Program-made: the position numbers and the translations under genes
In this document: piece after piece, positions 5,994-6,224 of the stretch
Numbering within the stretch: position 1 is the first letter of the stretch
Layout of the letters: the number at the start of each line of letters is the position of its first letter
Assembly (NCBI GenBank): GCA_025451425.1
Contig: JANWKK010000232.1
Coordinates: forward strand, 1-6,224
DNA: 6,224 bases
Direction: 5' to 3'
Origin: Gemmatimonadaceae bacterium
GTDB taxonomy: Bacteria; Gemmatimonadota; Gemmatimonadetes; Gemmatimonadales; Gemmatimonadaceae
The notes under the pieces: model-generated
What the model saw: the letters and a program-made list of their open reading frames with translations, nothing else
Database searches by the model: none
What the model was told of the DNA's origin: nothing

Positions 5994-6224
5994 ATGCTGA
6001 CTCTCAAAACCGCCCGGAAGGGCTTCACGCTCATTGAGCTCCTGATCGTGGTCGTCATCATCGGCATCTTGGCCGCGATCGCGATCCCGAAGTTCGCCAA
6101 CACCAAAACGAAGGCGTACGTGACCGCGATGAAGTCGGACCTGCGCAACCTCGTGACGGCTGAGGAAGCGTTCTTCTCGGATTCGACGTACTACACGACC
6201 GCGACGAATCTCGTGACCCGCAAC
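5994..6224 (+). CDS. Type IV pilin-like prepilin (partial, cut by window end)
   Basis: The first 77 codons of a type IV pilin or pseudopilin are present and the frame runs off the window end. The N-terminus [20 protein letters not shown] shows a 10-residue basic leader, the prepilin peptidase cleavage site between G10 and F11, Glu at mature position 5 (E15), and a hydrophobic alpha1 helix through about residue 31 ([13 protein letters not shown]). After cleavage and N-methylation the protein would assemble through this helix into a pilus or type II secretion pseudopilus. Downstream, [20 protein letters not shown] and [14 protein letters not shown] continue the alpha1 helix into the globular domain. 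The length and C-terminal region needed to tell major pilin from minor pilin or pseudopilin are missing. The ATG has no clear Shine-Dalgarno, but no better start lies upstream. It is preceded by a candidate sigma-54 promoter, so it is probably transcribed independently of the GH31 gene. Confidence 0.93.
   Translation, partial: MLTLKTARKGFTLIELLIVVVIIGILAAIAIPKFANTKTKAYVTAMKSDLRNLVTAEEAFFSDSTYYTTATNLVTRN

Noticed and set aside
5921..6148. Minus-strand reading frame opposite the pilin start
   Set aside because: The plus strand carries an unmistakable prepilin N-terminus; the antisense frame has no supporting feature.

Overview
The window is a high-GC bacterial chromosomal segment with three protein genes, all on the + strand. 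An ADOP-type permease, a secreted GH31 enzyme, a prepilin with KTKAY and [14 protein letters not shown] segments, and weak or absent Shine-Dalgarno sequences together suggest a Gemmatimonadota-like (or Acidobacteriota-like) soil bacterium. This assignment is an inference from gene style; no rRNA or other phylogenetic marker is present.

Layout: (1) 16-2646 encodes a full two-module MacB/FtsX-type ABC transporter permease of the ADOP class. (2) 2647-3332 is about 690 bp without a credible gene. It holds short direct repeats just after the permease stop, then a nested imperfect palindrome of about 434 bp (2758-3191) whose best-conserved arms are 37 bp long and match at 36 positions, then a copy of a dispersed repeat of the 'ATCCTGAGCGAAGC' type close to the next start. 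(3) 3333-5726 encodes an exported glycoside hydrolase family 31 protein related to E. coli YicI, with the complete catalytic residue set but unusual residues where YicI-type alpha-xylosidases and GH31 alpha-glucosidases differ. (4) 5727-5993 is a lower-GC intergenic region with a good sigma-54 (-24/-12) promoter match, small inverted repeats and a cluster of TGTC/GACA boxes. (5) 5994 to the window end is the first 77 codons of a type IV pilin-like prepilin.

The three genes do not look like one operon. They are separated by 686 and 267 bp, with repeats or a candidate promoter between them, and their roles (efflux or envelope permease, oligosaccharide hydrolysis outside the cytoplasm, pilus or pseudopilus subunit) are not obviously linked. 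No tRNA, rRNA, CRISPR array, transposase or phage gene was seen. The items most worth a second look are the palindromic element with its symmetric, evenly spaced CGCTGA hexamers, the candidate sigma-54 promoter of the pilin gene, and the substrate-pocket residues of the GH31 enzyme. I do not see a multi-gene novel system here.
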